A stretch of DNA of 64,000 nt from Ilyonectria destructans. Its lineage: Eukaryota > Ascomycota > Sordariomycetes > Hypocreales > Nectriaceae. The stretch's first letter is position 1, and each line of letters opens with the position of its first letter. The stretch lies in contig JAHEWK010000001.1 in the NCBI GenBank assembly GCA_020740775.1, positions 558,001-622,000 on the forward strand, given 5' to 3'. Under the pieces are notes generated by a model that saw nothing but the letters and a program-made list of their open reading frames with translations, searched no databases and had not been told where the DNA came from. A program made the translations under genes and the position numbers. Positions 12,134 to 24,432 of the stretch are shown here, piece by piece.

Positions 12134-13732
12134 ATGATCCGGCGATCTCGAAAAGGGTACCCCCTGCTCCTCCCACCTCCCACAATATTGTGAGTTTGTA
12201 CCGCTTACACGTGTTAGTTGTTGGACTTGCAAAAAGCGCCATAAGAAATGCGACGAAGCGCATCCGGCTTGCGGGCGATGTATACAAGCGAAAATAACTT
12301 GTGAAGGGTATGGGACGCGCCTTACATGGGGGCCATCCGATATAGATCCGCCGACGACAGGGATTTTGTTAAATCCTGTTCGTCAGTCACGCCTCGAGCA
12401 GAGATCCATAGGTTTCGATGATTCCGATATCGCATTCAATGCGTCGATGGAGCTGAATGACATCGTGGAATCAGGTCAAGTTTGGTCACCAGACAGCCAA
12501 CTAGACATCCTCTATCTCCAACACGGCGTCGGCTCCACACCTAGCACAGAGACAGAGCCAAATGATGAGCTGTCAAAAAGGCTCATGGAAAATTGTAAGA
12601 AATCTTCTTGCTGGATTGGGTTAAGCTGACGCTCATGCAAATAGTTGTCACCAGTGGCCATTTAACACTCACGGGCAGAAATGGACAAGGCAGCCTGCTA
12701 AAATCAGATATCCTGCCTCTCTGCGAGACTTCTCCATCCCTCCGTCAAATTTGTTTGGCCTACCAAGCAAGTTTGGAAGAGGATTCGAGGCATCTCACCC
12801 CGATTTACCTCCAGTCGGCTCTTTCTGGCTACTTTGAAGATCTCGCCACACCCGAAAAGCTTGAACTAGATGCAACGCTCTCAACCGGCGTCCTTCTATG
12901 TAGCGTCAGCGTAGGTCTGGTGCCTTTTAACACCGTTGATTCGATGCTAATATTGGTGTAGATATCCTCGCTGTACATTTGGACACCCCTAATGAAGGGA
13001 CTACGCGCTGTTTTGCAACACCGAGGGCTTCTTAGCAACGCTCAACGGCCAGTGCTGGCTGACCATCTGGTTGAGGTGATTGCCCTCTTGGACATTCCCC
13101 ACTTGACTTTGAACCGAATCAGTCAACCGATGAATCTATGGACCACATATGTAGCCCCTAGCAAGACATCTGGCATTGAGCACACGTCTGGCCTGCCGTA
13201 CTCACTCATCAACATACTAGCGGATTTAGAATCGCCCTATGCTGAGAAAAGGCTCCTCGAATGGACGGGCGAGCTTGGAGATGAGTTTCTTCAAATTCAC
13301 ATCTGGGAGGCTTTCCGTCTAGCGTCCATCCTTCACAGCCGGGCTCTTCGATCTATTACCGCAACCCGTAACGGCGGCGAAGCACTCATTTCAGAAATCC
13401 CCAGCAAGGAACTTCTGCGGATGAAGACATTCGCATCTATCCAAGCAATAGTGGATTCCGGAGCATTCACCTTTCGACAGCCGCTAGTTGCTGCCCTAAT
13501 TTATCCTTTATTTATCGCCAGTCTCTTCACAGAGGACAAGGCTCAGGAGCGAAGGGTGGCTGGCGTTACATTCCATCACTTGAAGAACAATGGCGAGGGA
13601 CGGAACAACCAAGTAGCGTGGGACATTGTTCAGGAAGTTTGGGAAAGGGCAAAAGTTCAGCCCAACGTGTCGAGGCTCACTTTGGCTACGGATTTTGCAG
13701 CAGAGCTTAAGATTGAAATGTATTTGTACTAA
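12134..13732 (+). CDS. Zn(II)2Cys6 transcription factor (Fungal_trans_2 type)
   Basis: Four exons (12134-12156, 12218-12594, 12645-12910, 12962-13732) give 478 residues. The 23-bp first exon is supported because the 61-bp intron after it restores RRSRKGCWTCKKRHKKCDE, the standard start of a fungal binuclear zinc cluster. The six cysteines follow CxxCx6CxnCxxCx6C (CWTC, KKC, PAC, GRC, ITC). The remainder resembles PF11951-type regulators, with a helical C-terminal half including the segment ALIYPLFIASLFTEDKAQER. It is expected to be a nuclear DNA-binding regulator recognising CGG triplets. It lies between the GNAT and esterase genes and is a candidate local regulator of the 7-17.7 kb group. 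Confidence 0.88.
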
Positions 13733-13854
13733 TATAATGCCTGCCCTAACGGATACGCTTAGTGAATACATCCGGTGCTGCACTTCCTCGATAAGCATTT
13801 CACTACCAAGACATGTCGAGTTCCTGGCAGCATGGTTAGGCATACACTCGGCCT

Positions 13855-15576
13855 CTAGTCATCCCGAGTCTCATAGCCGTTTGCATCAGGCTTCCATTCG
13901 AAGGTTCCCATCCTATGACGCTTTCCGGCAATATCGTCCACCGCAAGTGTGAATTCCTGGTACACGCCCATGAGGATGATCTTTTGCATACGCGAATACT
14001 TGCGTACTTGTTCGTCTTCAGCCTCGCTGACGACCTTGAACCCGTCATCGGGTCCGTAACGCATCCAAGATGCACCTTCACTAATGCAAGGCCAGGGCGC
14101 TTTTCCATAGGCGAAGTCGATGAAATGATTGGCCATGGACCTGGCGAGATCTTGTTGTTCTGAGGTGAGATTCTCATCGAAATTGAGGAACAGGTAAAGC
14201 AAATCTAGCGCATGGTAAGCCAATCCCTTGAAAAGACCTTCATGAGTGCAGCGCTGATCGAAATGATAACCAAATGTCTGCTGGACCTGGGAACGATGGG
14301 CAGCAATCCAATTGTGGGCCTTAAATGTCGAATCGCCGGCCATGACCTCCATCTGCTTAACAAACTCGCTCTTGGGGAGGTCTGCAGTTATTCCGTACAG
14401 TTCAAGAATAGCATCGGTGATATCAAGGCCCAGCCGTGTCGCCATTTGGGTCCGCACTGATGAGAAGTCATCCTCGCAGAAACTTTCGTAGAAAATCATC
14501 CCTTCATCGTACACGTCCCCCACCATGTACGACTTAAGCCAGTCAGGAGGAGACGCGATTGTGTTGAAACTTGGTGGTGCTGCGTGGAAGACACCGTCGT
14601 CACATGGGTTTCCCGTTGCCACAAAGATGCCCTCGACAGGCAGTGTTGCGCGAGCAACGACATCTTGAGAAACCTTTCGAAGTTGATCAAGTCCCGATGG
14701 GGAGTCTGGGTCGATACCCAGATAAGTAAGAAGAGCGCGATAGTGTTTCTCGTGTCGCTCCAGAGTCCAAGCAGGGATGGTGTTTAGATGGCCGGACATG
14801 GCGATGGCCCTATGGAATGGCGCAGGGTTCTTGGCAACAATTTGGTGAGAAACACTCATCCCTCCAGCAGACTCGCCGTAGATGGTGACGTTGTTTGCAT
14901 CTCCGCCGAACGAGGCGATGTAGCGATTAACCCAATAAAGAGCAACTTGTTGGTCGGAAAGTCCAAAGTTTCCCACACCCTCATAGCCATCGCGTTCCAG
15001 ATCTTCTTTGATAGCAGCAGAGGCAAGAAATCCGCCAAGTCCGACGCGATAATTGAAGTTGACGGCGATGACGGGGGTTTTGCGAGCCAGAGCATGAGTG
15101 ACGAAATTGACGCTGTCGAAGACGCCGCCGTTTGCGCCGCCGTAGAGAAAAGAGCCGCCGTGAATATACACCATGACAGGGAGCTTAGAGTCAGAATCTA
15201 CTGGCGGAGCAGTAATATTCATGACGAGGCAGTTATACTCGTCCTCGGCAGGCTTCTCATAATGGGCGGGGATGTGGACTGGGACAAGCGCATCCACCTC
15301 GCTGTTATACTCAGGGGGGTTGGGGGCACTGCATCTGGAGGGAATTAGCGTCCCTGTTCAATATCGCATGTGTAATATTTACCCTAATTTGGTGCCATCA
15401 TGGAAATTATCGGGCCATGAGGAATTGAGCTGCGAACGCGTCCAGCGTTTAGTGATTGTTGCGTACGGAATTCCCGAGAATTGACGGACTCCGTCGGGGA
15501 ATTCGAGGCCGTCCACATCGCCGAGCCCTTCGACTCTCAGTTTGGTGGTTCCAGTGGGAGTTTTACTTGCAGGCAT
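13855..15576 (-). CDS. Type-B carboxylesterase/lipase
   Basis: Exons 15576-15383 and 15334-13855 (48-bp intron GTAAAT..TCCAG) encode 557 residues. The catalytic serine is Ser220 in GESAGG; the oxyanion-hole motif is YIHGGSF. Glu342 (DVYDEGM) and His439 (GLAYHALDLLY) are the likely other triad members. The first disulphide cysteine of the family appears as GCSAPNPPEYN right after the splice. No convincing signal peptide is visible, so the enzyme is probably intracellular. The family hydrolyses carboxylic esters and amides; the substrate is unknown. It is divergently transcribed from the FAD-oxidoreductase gene at 16137 over a 560-bp region, which suggests joint control. Confidence 0.92.
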
Positions 15577-16136
15577 TGTGTAAAAAGAGTCGGTTGATTG
15601 AGTGAGATAAGACTTGGATAGAGTGAATATGGCGAACTCTTGGATATTTATTTTAATCTCTCTTGACTACAAGCATTTGCACTCTGATCCCACGGCTGCG
15701 ATGGCCTGTCTCGGTCTAAAATCCACTAGTCCTGAAATGGGAGGCAAAAGAGCGCGCGAACTAGAGACAGCCCAGCTCGCAAAGATTCCAGTCTAGGCCT
15801 GTTTAGGCATCCAGACGCGCGATGAGCGGAGGGTGTGGTGATCTGGTGTTGCGAATTGCAATCTTCCGCCTGTATATTGGACCGGGACTTTGACCGGCAT
15901 GTTATCTCGGACACTGCGGCAACTGCTGTGTCGTATGCAGTTCATATGCAGTCCCAGATAACTAAAGTGATTCCAGCCACTGAATTGGTGGCGGACTGGT
16001 CACATAGTCTTATTGTTCCGGTTCTAACCGCCGGATGTCTCAATTCAATGTCCAAGAGGGACAATAAATGCTCACCCCTCAAAGCTCAGAGGACATTCTG
16101 GCGTGGCCTTTTCCATTCGTCAACAACACCACCATC
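15577..16136. other. Divergent promoter region (esterase / DAO oxidoreductase)
   Basis: A 560-bp region lies between two start codons pointing away from each other. CGG and CCG triplets are present, including a paired CCG..CGG around 16019-16033, but no clear operator can be assigned. Confidence 0.5.
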
Positions 16137-17735
16137 ATGACGAATCCAGGTCGGTATAGCTCCTTTCCAATTTTCTACAACTAGACTGATTCTACCAGGC
16201 TACTTCCAAGATGTCAAGAACCTCATCAAGCAACCACCCGGCTTGCCGAGCTTGAATCCGACGGTTGCCGCTTGGCAGGAGCCGGCACATCCAACCATAT
16301 CAAATGCGCAGTCGCCTGCTCTCCCCGAAGAGGTTGACATAGTAATTATTGGATCCGGAATCACCGGTTGCAGCGTCGCACACACCCTGTTGCACCACCC
16401 CTCTGCCGCGAAACAGCGCGTTACGATGCTAGAGGCACGTACAGCGGTGAGCGGGGCAACTGGTCGCAATGGAGGGCACCTCGTTTCTGATAGCGACTCT
16501 CTGTTCTCGGTACTGGTCAGCTCCATTGGATTTGAACGCGCCGTAGAGACTGTTCGCTTCAGTGAGGCGAATATCCGTCGTATCAAGGACCTCGTGGCTC
16601 AGCTCAGCCAAGCCGACCAAAATGCGGTTGAGTTGCGGACAGTGAACTCCGTAACTGGCTTTGGAGACAAGGAATCGTTTAAGGATGCTGTTGAAACTAT
16701 TGACCAACTTGCAAAGGCGGTACCAGATGGTGATGTAAAGTACAAGGTGACACCCAAAGGGGAGACCAAGGTGAGCTGCTCCTACCCTAGAGGCCAGAAT
16801 GGATCGCTCATAACGCTCAAACACAGGGGTTCAAATTCAGGGATGTTGTCGGTGTTACCGAGCAACATGGAGTTGCAGCATTATGGCCGTATAGACTTAT
16901 GACAGCAATCCTGTCGGGTCTTAAAAGGGACTACCAGGGGCGGTTCACCCTCGAAACGAATACGCCCGTGTTATCTATCGACTACGAATCCGTGCCCTCA
17001 AGTGCCCACGCATACACGCTGCATACCCCACGGGGAAAGATTCGAGCTAAACAGATCGTACATTGCACGAATGGCTACTCGGCTCGATTGATACCAAACC
17101 TGACCGGCAAGCTATACCCGTTGAAAGGGACTATGTCTGCTCAGAAGATGGGCCCGTCCTTCCCGCTACTCGGAGACCGAATCTCATGGTCTCATGTCGC
17201 CAAGGGGAACTACGACGCAGAAACCGGACTGCTTAAGGTCGGTTTATACTATGCTCAGCAAAATGCCAAGACTGGAGTCATGTTTCTCGGCGGAGAAGCA
17301 CAGAGACTTGACGGCTTGTTGACGAGCGATGACTCATTTGTCGCCGTTGACGCTCGCGAGAGTCTTTGCTCGGCAGCTTCACATATCTGGGAGGACGCAG
17401 CTCCTGTGGAACCACTCAAGGTGTGGTCGGGGATCATGGGATTCACGGCAGACGGCATGCCGCTTGTGGGCAACGTCCCGGCAAGTCTAACGGGGAGGTC
17501 AGGCAATGGAGAATGGATCTCTGCGGGCTTTAATGGGCACGGAATGGACAAGTGTTGGCTCAGCGGCGAAGCGGTTGCGCGGATGGTGCTAGGTGAAAGG
17601 GATATCCCTCAATTCCCGAGAGCTTATCTGTTGGATGCTGACAGAGTTGGAGCTTTCAGTCTTGACATGGCTGCGGAGACGTTGATGGATCATGTTGTGT
17701 CTGGAGGAAGCGACATGCCCAAGAGTCATCTCTAG
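16137..17735 (+). CDS. FAD-dependent oxidoreductase, DAO family (amine/amino-acid oxidase-like)
   Basis: Three exons (16137-16149, 16199-16770, 16827-17735) encode 497 residues. The 13-bp first exon gives MTNPGYFQDV. The dinucleotide-binding motif is IIGSGITGCSVAHTLL, followed by the SGATGRNGGHLV signature shared with gamma-glutamylputrescine oxidase-like DAO enzymes. Splicing restores GVAALWPYRLM, and the C-terminal GFTADGMPLVG plus GFNGHGMDKCW are the FAD-cap motifs of this family. The predicted reaction is oxidation of a C-N bond of an amine or amino acid with O2, releasing H2O2. No peroxisomal SKL-type tail is present (the C-terminus is SHL, which does not clearly match). It is divergently paired with the carboxylesterase. 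Confidence 0.9.
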
Positions 17736-19197
17736 TGCTTGAATATTAGTAGAGAATGGGTCTAGTTTGATCAGATCTAGTCTTAACGTTCAATGATGTC
17801 ACCCTTGGCAATTCCTCTTGTGGACTAGCTATTTTGCCACGCGAGCCAAGGTGCGAGTGATGGCGAATGACCATGGACCAGGGTGCGCATGATGCTCTCA
17901 CCGTTTTCAACAGCTAGACCAGGGAGCTCGCGTGTAGAGAGTGGTGATAAGATCTGCCGATTGGCCTAAATCCAAGGGGGTTCTAGTGTTTAGTTAAAAT
18001 TCAATCTTAAAATCACGGACCTCATGCCTCTGTTGAATCCGTCCCAGTTATTTATTCCCGCGGGATCCGGGCACTCCTGGAGCAGCACAGAGTAACAGGT
18101 GCGCGTTTTTAGTGTTGCCGCACCGAAGAGAGCAGTACGATTAAGTTCAATAGTCATTAAGTCTAAACTAGATCAAGCACAAGGTCCACCAATGTAAGAG
18201 CACTTTACACGGTTGGCAAGGGTGTACGCCCTACCAGGTGATCGTTCTCGCTCAATGCTACCCTTGCCGATTTAGGTAGTCAATCCCGCTGTCAATAGGA
18301 TATGATATGTCTATTTTGCTTTAAAGCCGACCCGCGGTGGGTTCTTGTCCTTTTGAATCATTCGCTCCGGTGTCATTATCGGCATGCCATGCCCATGCAG
18401 ATGCACTGCCCACCTCCCACGTGGTACGGCAGCTCTATTAGTCCCAAATTGTGATGAAAGAGGAAACTCGCTACAGATGGAGCGTGACATTTACCGACAT
18501 CGGATTTCTAGTTCCATCCAACATCGTAAAAATGCCTCTGGCGTTGGCTTGGCATCGCAACGTCGAAGTCGAAAGAGGAAACGCACTAACCTCATGGCTT
18601 AAGCTCCGGCGCCAGCGCCACGCTATGCAGGGGCCGTCCCACGCTGCGTCGAGGGAGCCCCTGAGAGATTGATAAGTTTATTGGCAGTGTCCCTGGAAGC
18701 GGCCTTGGCAGGCCCTCGGCAGACTGCTCACGCTCGTAACTTAGAGGAAGGTGCCGTTAGACCCGTTCACTGGTGGTGTGATCTGTCCAAGCGCACGCGT
18801 CTTATTGGAGGAAGCCAGGGAAAGCCAGGATACCTCGAGGATGCATCGACACTGTCATGAGAACTGTTACGCTCTGGGTGGAGTTCTCGTTGAGATTGGC
18901 CGCCAGTCCGTGCGGCCGATATAGGAGGGAGTAAGGATGAGTGGGGGAAGCTTCTTTATCAATCTAATCAGATGGATCTAATCAGATGAGCTGCACAAGA
19001 CCAACAGTCGCGTACTTGGCGGCAAGGATGGGAGATGAGCGGTGGCATGATTTGGGCACACGGCCGCGATGCCCAGGCTCTCAATACGACTGAAGAACTG
19101 CGTATAAGAGGCCGGCACATATCGTTTGGGATTGATGAAGGATCAAGGCACCTCATTCACTCTCTCCTTGGCATAAACTACCCAACCAGGTCTCACC
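17736..19197. other. 1.5 kb intergenic region
   Basis: No gene is recognised on either strand. Open frames near 18.4-18.9 kb lack start context, splice partners and family motifs. The last 100 bp carry the protease promoter. Confidence 0.5.
19102..19109 (+). promoter_or_regulatory. TATA-like box of the subtilase gene
   Basis: GTATAAGA lies about 90 bp upstream of the ATG at 19198. Confidence 0.4.
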
Positions 19198-22100
19198 ATG
19201 GGTGTCCTGAAGTCACTCGTTTCCGTAGCCTCGGTGCTGCTCCTGTCTGGGAGTGTTCTTGGCGAGACCACTCAGCCAGCTGTATCGGCTGCGGAGGCAA
19301 CTGCACTCACCTCCAACTCTGGACGGTACATTGTCAAGTTCTCTCAAACGGGCTCTGCCAAGTTTAGAAAGCGTGATGGAAGCACCGTAAGAAATTCACC
19401 ATTATCAGTCACGGCAACTCTAACAATATTGTAGGATAGCGATGCGTTCTATGACAAGCTCCAGGAGACTGGAGGCGAGGCAACCCCTGCGCTGAGCTTC
19501 GAGTCGGAACTCTTCCATGGTGCCTCATTTGACCTCAACGCCGCTGACAACCAAACTGTTGCCGACATCGAGGCCTTGGATGAGGTTGAGAGGATCTGGT
19601 CAGCCGCTTACATGACTATTCCTGTTAGTGGCTCGGCGGTCGTTCAGGCCAGCAGCAAGAACAACTACTCTGCCTGGACTGCGCACAACGACACCAAGGT
19701 GGCCAAGATGCACGCTCTCGGTTATTATGGAGAGAATGTCGTCATCGCTCTTGTTGACAGTGGAATTGATTACACTCACGAAGCCTTCGGCGGCGGTTTT
19801 GGAGAGGGCTTCAGAGTTGAGGCGGGCTATGATCTGGTCGGCAACGACTATGTCGTTGGAGGTGAATACATCCCCGACGATGACCCAATGGATTGTCTTG
19901 GCCATGGAACCCACGTTGCTGGAATCGCTGCCAGTGGCGATGAGAATGTCCCCGGCGTGGCTCCCAAGGCGCGTATCCGCTCCTACAAGGTCTTTGGCTG
20001 CGCGGACGGCACGTACGAAGACGTCATCGTCGCTGGCTTCCTCCGAGCCTACGAAGAGGGCGCGGATATCATCAGTGCTTCACTAGGATCCAACCGTGGC
20101 TTTGCGGACACGCCCACGGCCGAGGTTGCCACCGCCATCCAGGCCAAGGGCGCGTTGGTTCTTTTTGCTGCTGGCAACAGTGGCGATATGGGTGAGTATC
20201 TTATTGCCGCTGCATACAATTGACACTAACACGGTATTTAAGGACCTTTCTACACTAGCAGTGGCGGCAACGGCTTCGAAAGCACCACTGTCGGCAGCGT
20301 TCAGGCCTCGGACTGGGTAGCCTACACTGTCATTGCTACCTCGTCTGGCGGTGAAGAGCGAGAAATCGTAAGCAGTGCATCAAAGGACCTTGACATAATA
20401 CGCGTACTGACACCCATCAGGTTTATCTGAGCGATACATTCCTGCAGTTCAACCTCAACGGCACCGTCCCGGCCAGCATTCAGACTGGTGCCCGTGACCT
20501 TGACGCCTGCAACTGGGACCTCGAGAGCGCCGCCGACGACTCTGTGATGATCATTCCGTAGGTGTTGCCCCATTGATTGTAGCCCCTGTAATAACGATAT
20601 CTAGTCGTGGTGATTGCGTTTGGCAATTGCAGGACAGCACGCTTCTCGGTAAGGTGAGAAACGTCTTCTACGTCCAGACCGAGGGTGCGGATTGGGAGCG
20701 CATCGACCGAGCCATCTATAGGGATGACCAACCGCAAGGCTGTGAGTTACCGTTCGGTTACTAAATTACGCAAGAATGAAACTAATAGAAACTCATAGCT
20801 GCCCTCATTCTCTATGACGATGGAGACTGGCTGTTTACCCAAGCCGAGAACGGCCACGACGTCACCTTTGAGTTTATCCACGACGAAAAGGCCATCGCGA
20901 TTCCTAGGACAGGGTTCGCCGACGGCAGAATCAACGACTTCAGCTCCGCGGGACCTACTCTCGATGGCCGAATGAAACCAGAGATCTCGGCGCCCGGTGG
21001 CTACATTCTGTCCACCTGGCCAGTTTCGCAGGGCAGCTGGGCCGTGTACTCGGGAACCAGCATGGCTACTCCTTACGTATGTCTACTCTTGCTTTACATG
21101 TGCTTTATAACTGACTCTTTGTCTAGGTTGCGGGTGTTGGTGCGCTCTTCTTTGGATCTCGTGGCGGACGTGCTGCGATGGGTGCGGGAGGAGCGAAGAT
21201 CGCACATGAGCGAATGATTGCTAGTGGCAAGCCTGTTCGTCACAACGATGGCACTGACAACTTCGCGTAAGCTCCACCGTCCAGTTTACCCTAACTTACG
21301 CTAACCATGACCGGTAGCTCTGTCGCCAAGCAGGGTGCTGGCTTGATTGATGCTGAGAAGGTGATTCTGTACTCGACCTTCATCAGCCCTGCCAACCTGA
21401 ACCTCAACGACACGGTCAACTTCAAGGGAACACACGAAGTCAAGGTCACCAACTCCGGCGACGAGTCCATCACCTACATCATCACCCACGAGGCTGGCAT
21501 CACCTCCCACACCAAGGGCAACAGCGATGCCTGGGTCTCCTTCGAGCCCCCGTACTCCGCCGGAACTGGCAATGTCGCCGCGGTGTCTTTCTCGACTGAG
21601 AGCCTCACCGTGGGCGCTGGTGAGACCAAGACTTTGACTCTAACCTTTACAGAGCCAGAGACCATCAGTGCGAGCATGCTCCCCGTCTACGGCGGTGGTG
21701 TTGTGCTTGTCGGTGATAACGGCGAAGTCGTCCGAGTTACCTACATGGGTATCAAGGGAAGCATCTACGCCAGCGATATGTGGGAGATGGAACGTGGTGT
21801 GCCTTTGTTCTTCAGCGGCTACGGAGGACTCGTGGAAGAGGGCCATGTGTACACCTTCGAGGAGGGAACAGACGTCCCTCAAGCGTACTTCAACCTTCTC
21901 TGGTCCTCCTGGGAATTCAGCTTCGACGTAGGTCATCACTTCTGTTGCTGATATTGCTTGCTAACAATGCGACTCTAGTACGTTTCAAGGGACTGGCAGC
22001 CAAGTGATTGGACCTACCCAACCGTCGGAGGCGAAAACAACTGGCACGGCGCATTCCGCTTAGTTCCGAATGCCCTCAGCGATGAAGTTGTCGATTTCCC

Positions 22101-24432
22101 TCTGCAGCAATACCCCCGCTTCAACGGAGGAACGTATGCTATTCCCCAGGGGAACTTTGCCAATGGCACCAAGATTCCCTCCGGTGACTACAAGATTCTG
22201 GGACGAACGCTGCGTACCGGCGGAGACCCTGCCAACATTGAGGACTGGCAATACAAGACGTCAGATTGGTTCAGAATCACTCGTGATCCAGTGTCCAACT
22301 CGACCGCCACGACTACAGTGGCATCGAGCACTACCGCTGATGTCAGCTCAACGACCGCGGCCACCACGACCGCTGCTCCGTCTTGCGACGCAACCTCTAC
22401 TCCCGTTAGTATCAGTGCCTACGTCGGCGATGAAGAGGAGGGCTACGGCTTATACATCTACTCCAACTTCTTGGCCGTCGACTACAGCAGAAGCAAGACC
22501 CATCTCGAGTGGAAGTTTGTGGACAACAGCCATCTCCAAACCAAGGTTGGCGATACGACGGTCTACGCATCGGTTCACACCAACACGAACAGTCTTGTGT
22601 ATCTGTACCAGACTTCCAGTATCGCCGGGTCCTGGTCGTTCCTCGAATGCACTGAGACGGACGGTGAGCTGACCTGCGAGTCCAACCACAAGACGGCCTT
22701 CTACATCTGCGAGACTGGGGATGCCTTTGTGCGACATGGAACTGCTCCTCTTGATGGCTGCACTCCCCTTAAGTTCAAGATGGAGAACCTGGTTGATTGC
22801 GGTACCGCTACCACCACCGCATCTACTGAGGTTTCGACTACCGCATCTACTGAGGTTTTGACTACCGCATCTACTGATGTTTCGACTCCGTCAGCCTCAG
22901 TTACAGAGAGCACTCCTGGTACCTCTGGCACTCCCACCAGCTCCTACACTTCCCTTACCTCCTCGGTGGCCACTTCAGCCACCCTTACCACCCCTGGAAC
23001 GTCTGATGTGACCACTACCTCTGCCTCCGAGACTTTCACCTCGACGAGTGGTTCTCAGTCCGAGCAGACTACACCCACGGGACAGCCTACTGGTTCTGAC
23101 ACCTACACTCCTTCGCAGACTCCTTCTGCTTCTGAAAGCTCGGCCTCCACCGATGCCCAGACTTCAACTACTTCTGACGATTCCACAATTTCCCAGACTT
23201 CTGATGTTACTCAGACCCTTTCTATTTCCCAAACTTCTTCGGCTTCTCAAAGCACCGGTGCCTTCACCGAGACCGCTCTTTCGCAGACTTCTGCTTCTTC
23301 TCAGAGCTCGGGTGTCTCCACTGATGCCCAAACCTCGACTGCTTCTTCTCAGAGCTCGGGTGTCTCTACTGAGACAACTCTTTCGGAGACTTCTGCTTCT
23401 TCTCAGAGCTCAGGTGTCTCTACCGATGCCCAGACCTCAACCGCTTCTCATGGATCGGGTTCTTCTTCAGAGGGTGCTTCCGGATCTGCCACCAGCACTG
23501 CGTCGGAGTCTTCCAGCCCGTCGCAAACTAAGGCTACCTCGGACTCGGCTGCTTACCCTACCACAACCACCTCTGGCTCTGCTTCCTATGTTACCAGCTC
23601 AGTTGAGATGACCACATCCACTGCCTATGTGACTAATGTGGTCACTGTCACCGCTTGCCCATCAAGCGTCAGCAACTGCCCTGTCATCTCCAAGACGACC
23701 TACGTTACGACTGAGACTATTGCTATCAGCACCACGGTCTGCCCGGTTTCCGAGGTTGCCGAGGAGACTCAAACCTCCAAGGCAGCTGCTCACAGCTATA
23801 GTGATGCTCAGTTCACGACGTCGACGGTCTTCAGCACCAACGTTGTCACCGTCACCGCCTGCCCTTCTACCGTCCCCAACTGTCCTGCCTCGGCCCAGAC
23901 GACCTTTGTTACCACCAACATCGTGGCTGTGAGCACCACCATCTGCCCTGTTGAGGAGGCAACTGAATCCTCGCATACCGAGACCTACCCAACCGTCAAG
24001 GTGGTAGTCTCTGAAGCTACTGCTTTGGCCTCTTTCTCGGCAGGCCAAGCCTTCACTCCCTACGACAGCGTTATCCGCATCTCCACTCAAGCGGCCTCCA
24101 ATACTGTTCAAGTCCCTGAAAGCGCTCCCACCGGATCACACGAGGATTCTGAGGGCCAGAGCACCAAGGTGGTCGTCGTGAGCAGCATCCAGCTCTCCAC
24201 CATTGCTACCCAGTCTCGCGCTGCGGAAACCGTGGTGGACATTCCCGAGTCTACCAGCACTGTACCCGATTCCTCTGAGGCTGACAACACTCCTGCTAGC
24301 TCTAAGTCCGGCAGCGGCAACGCTGCTGAAACGGCTGTTGTGGTTGTGACTGGTAGTGCATCGCACGTTTCTGGTAGTGTCCTTGCTGTGATGTCGACTC
24401 TGGCGATTGGCATCTTTATGGCTTTAACGTAG
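19198..24432 (+). CDS. GPI-anchored subtilisin-like serine protease (S8, Vpr/C5a-peptidase-like) with Ser/Thr-rich stalk
   Basis: Nine exons (19198-19386, 19435-20191, 20243-20367, 20421-20557, 20605-20741, 20799-21076, 21127-21266, 21318-21927, 21979-24432) encode 1608 residues. A signal peptide (about 1-22) and an inhibitor-like propeptide come first. The triad is Asp171 (LVDSGID), His223 (GHGTHVAG) and Ser536 (GTSMATPY). The ~300-residue insert between His and Ser suggests a PA-type insertion, as in C5a/Vpr-like subtilases. An Fn3-like region (about 590-700) follows. From about residue 1065 the chain is a Ser/Thr-rich, probably O-glycosylated stalk with DNA-level repeats, then two ~45-residue Cys-containing repeats (VVTVTACPS.. 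and ..TTxCPV), and a hydrophobic tail fitting a GPI-attachment signal. Expected location is the cell surface, processing extracellular proteins. Confidence 0.9.
22816..22887 (+). repeat. 24-bp tandem repeat, three copies, in the subtilase stalk
   Basis: A 24-bp unit starting ACCGCATCTACTGAGGTTTC occurs three times in register (22816, 22840, 22864) and encodes an eight-residue Thr/Ser unit. The third copy has GAT for GAG. Confidence 0.85.
23281..23455 (+). repeat. Ser-rich coding repeats (SSQSSGVST units)
   Basis: The core TCTCAGAGCTC recurs at 23299, 23347 and 23401, each within a SASSQSSGVST peptide block, alternating DAQTST and ETTLSE linkers. The spacing of 48 and 54 bp keeps the frame. 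Such repeats make this stalk prone to length variation. Confidence 0.75.

Noticed and set aside
15466..15480. CGGAATT occurrence in the left half
   Set aside because: It is within the coding exon of the carboxylesterase, so it is not counted as a regulatory site.
16827..16841. tRNA T-loop-like GGGTTCAAATTC
   Set aside because: It lies in a coding exon of the DAO gene and no cloverleaf can be folded around it. I found no tRNA in the window.
18384..18860. Overlapping open frames between the DAO gene and the subtilase
   Set aside because: No family features, and frames overlap each other without consistent coding character.
22070..24413. Several long open frames on both strands within the subtilase stalk
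   Set aside because: They are produced by the low-complexity Ser/Thr repeats; the spliced subtilase frame explains the region.
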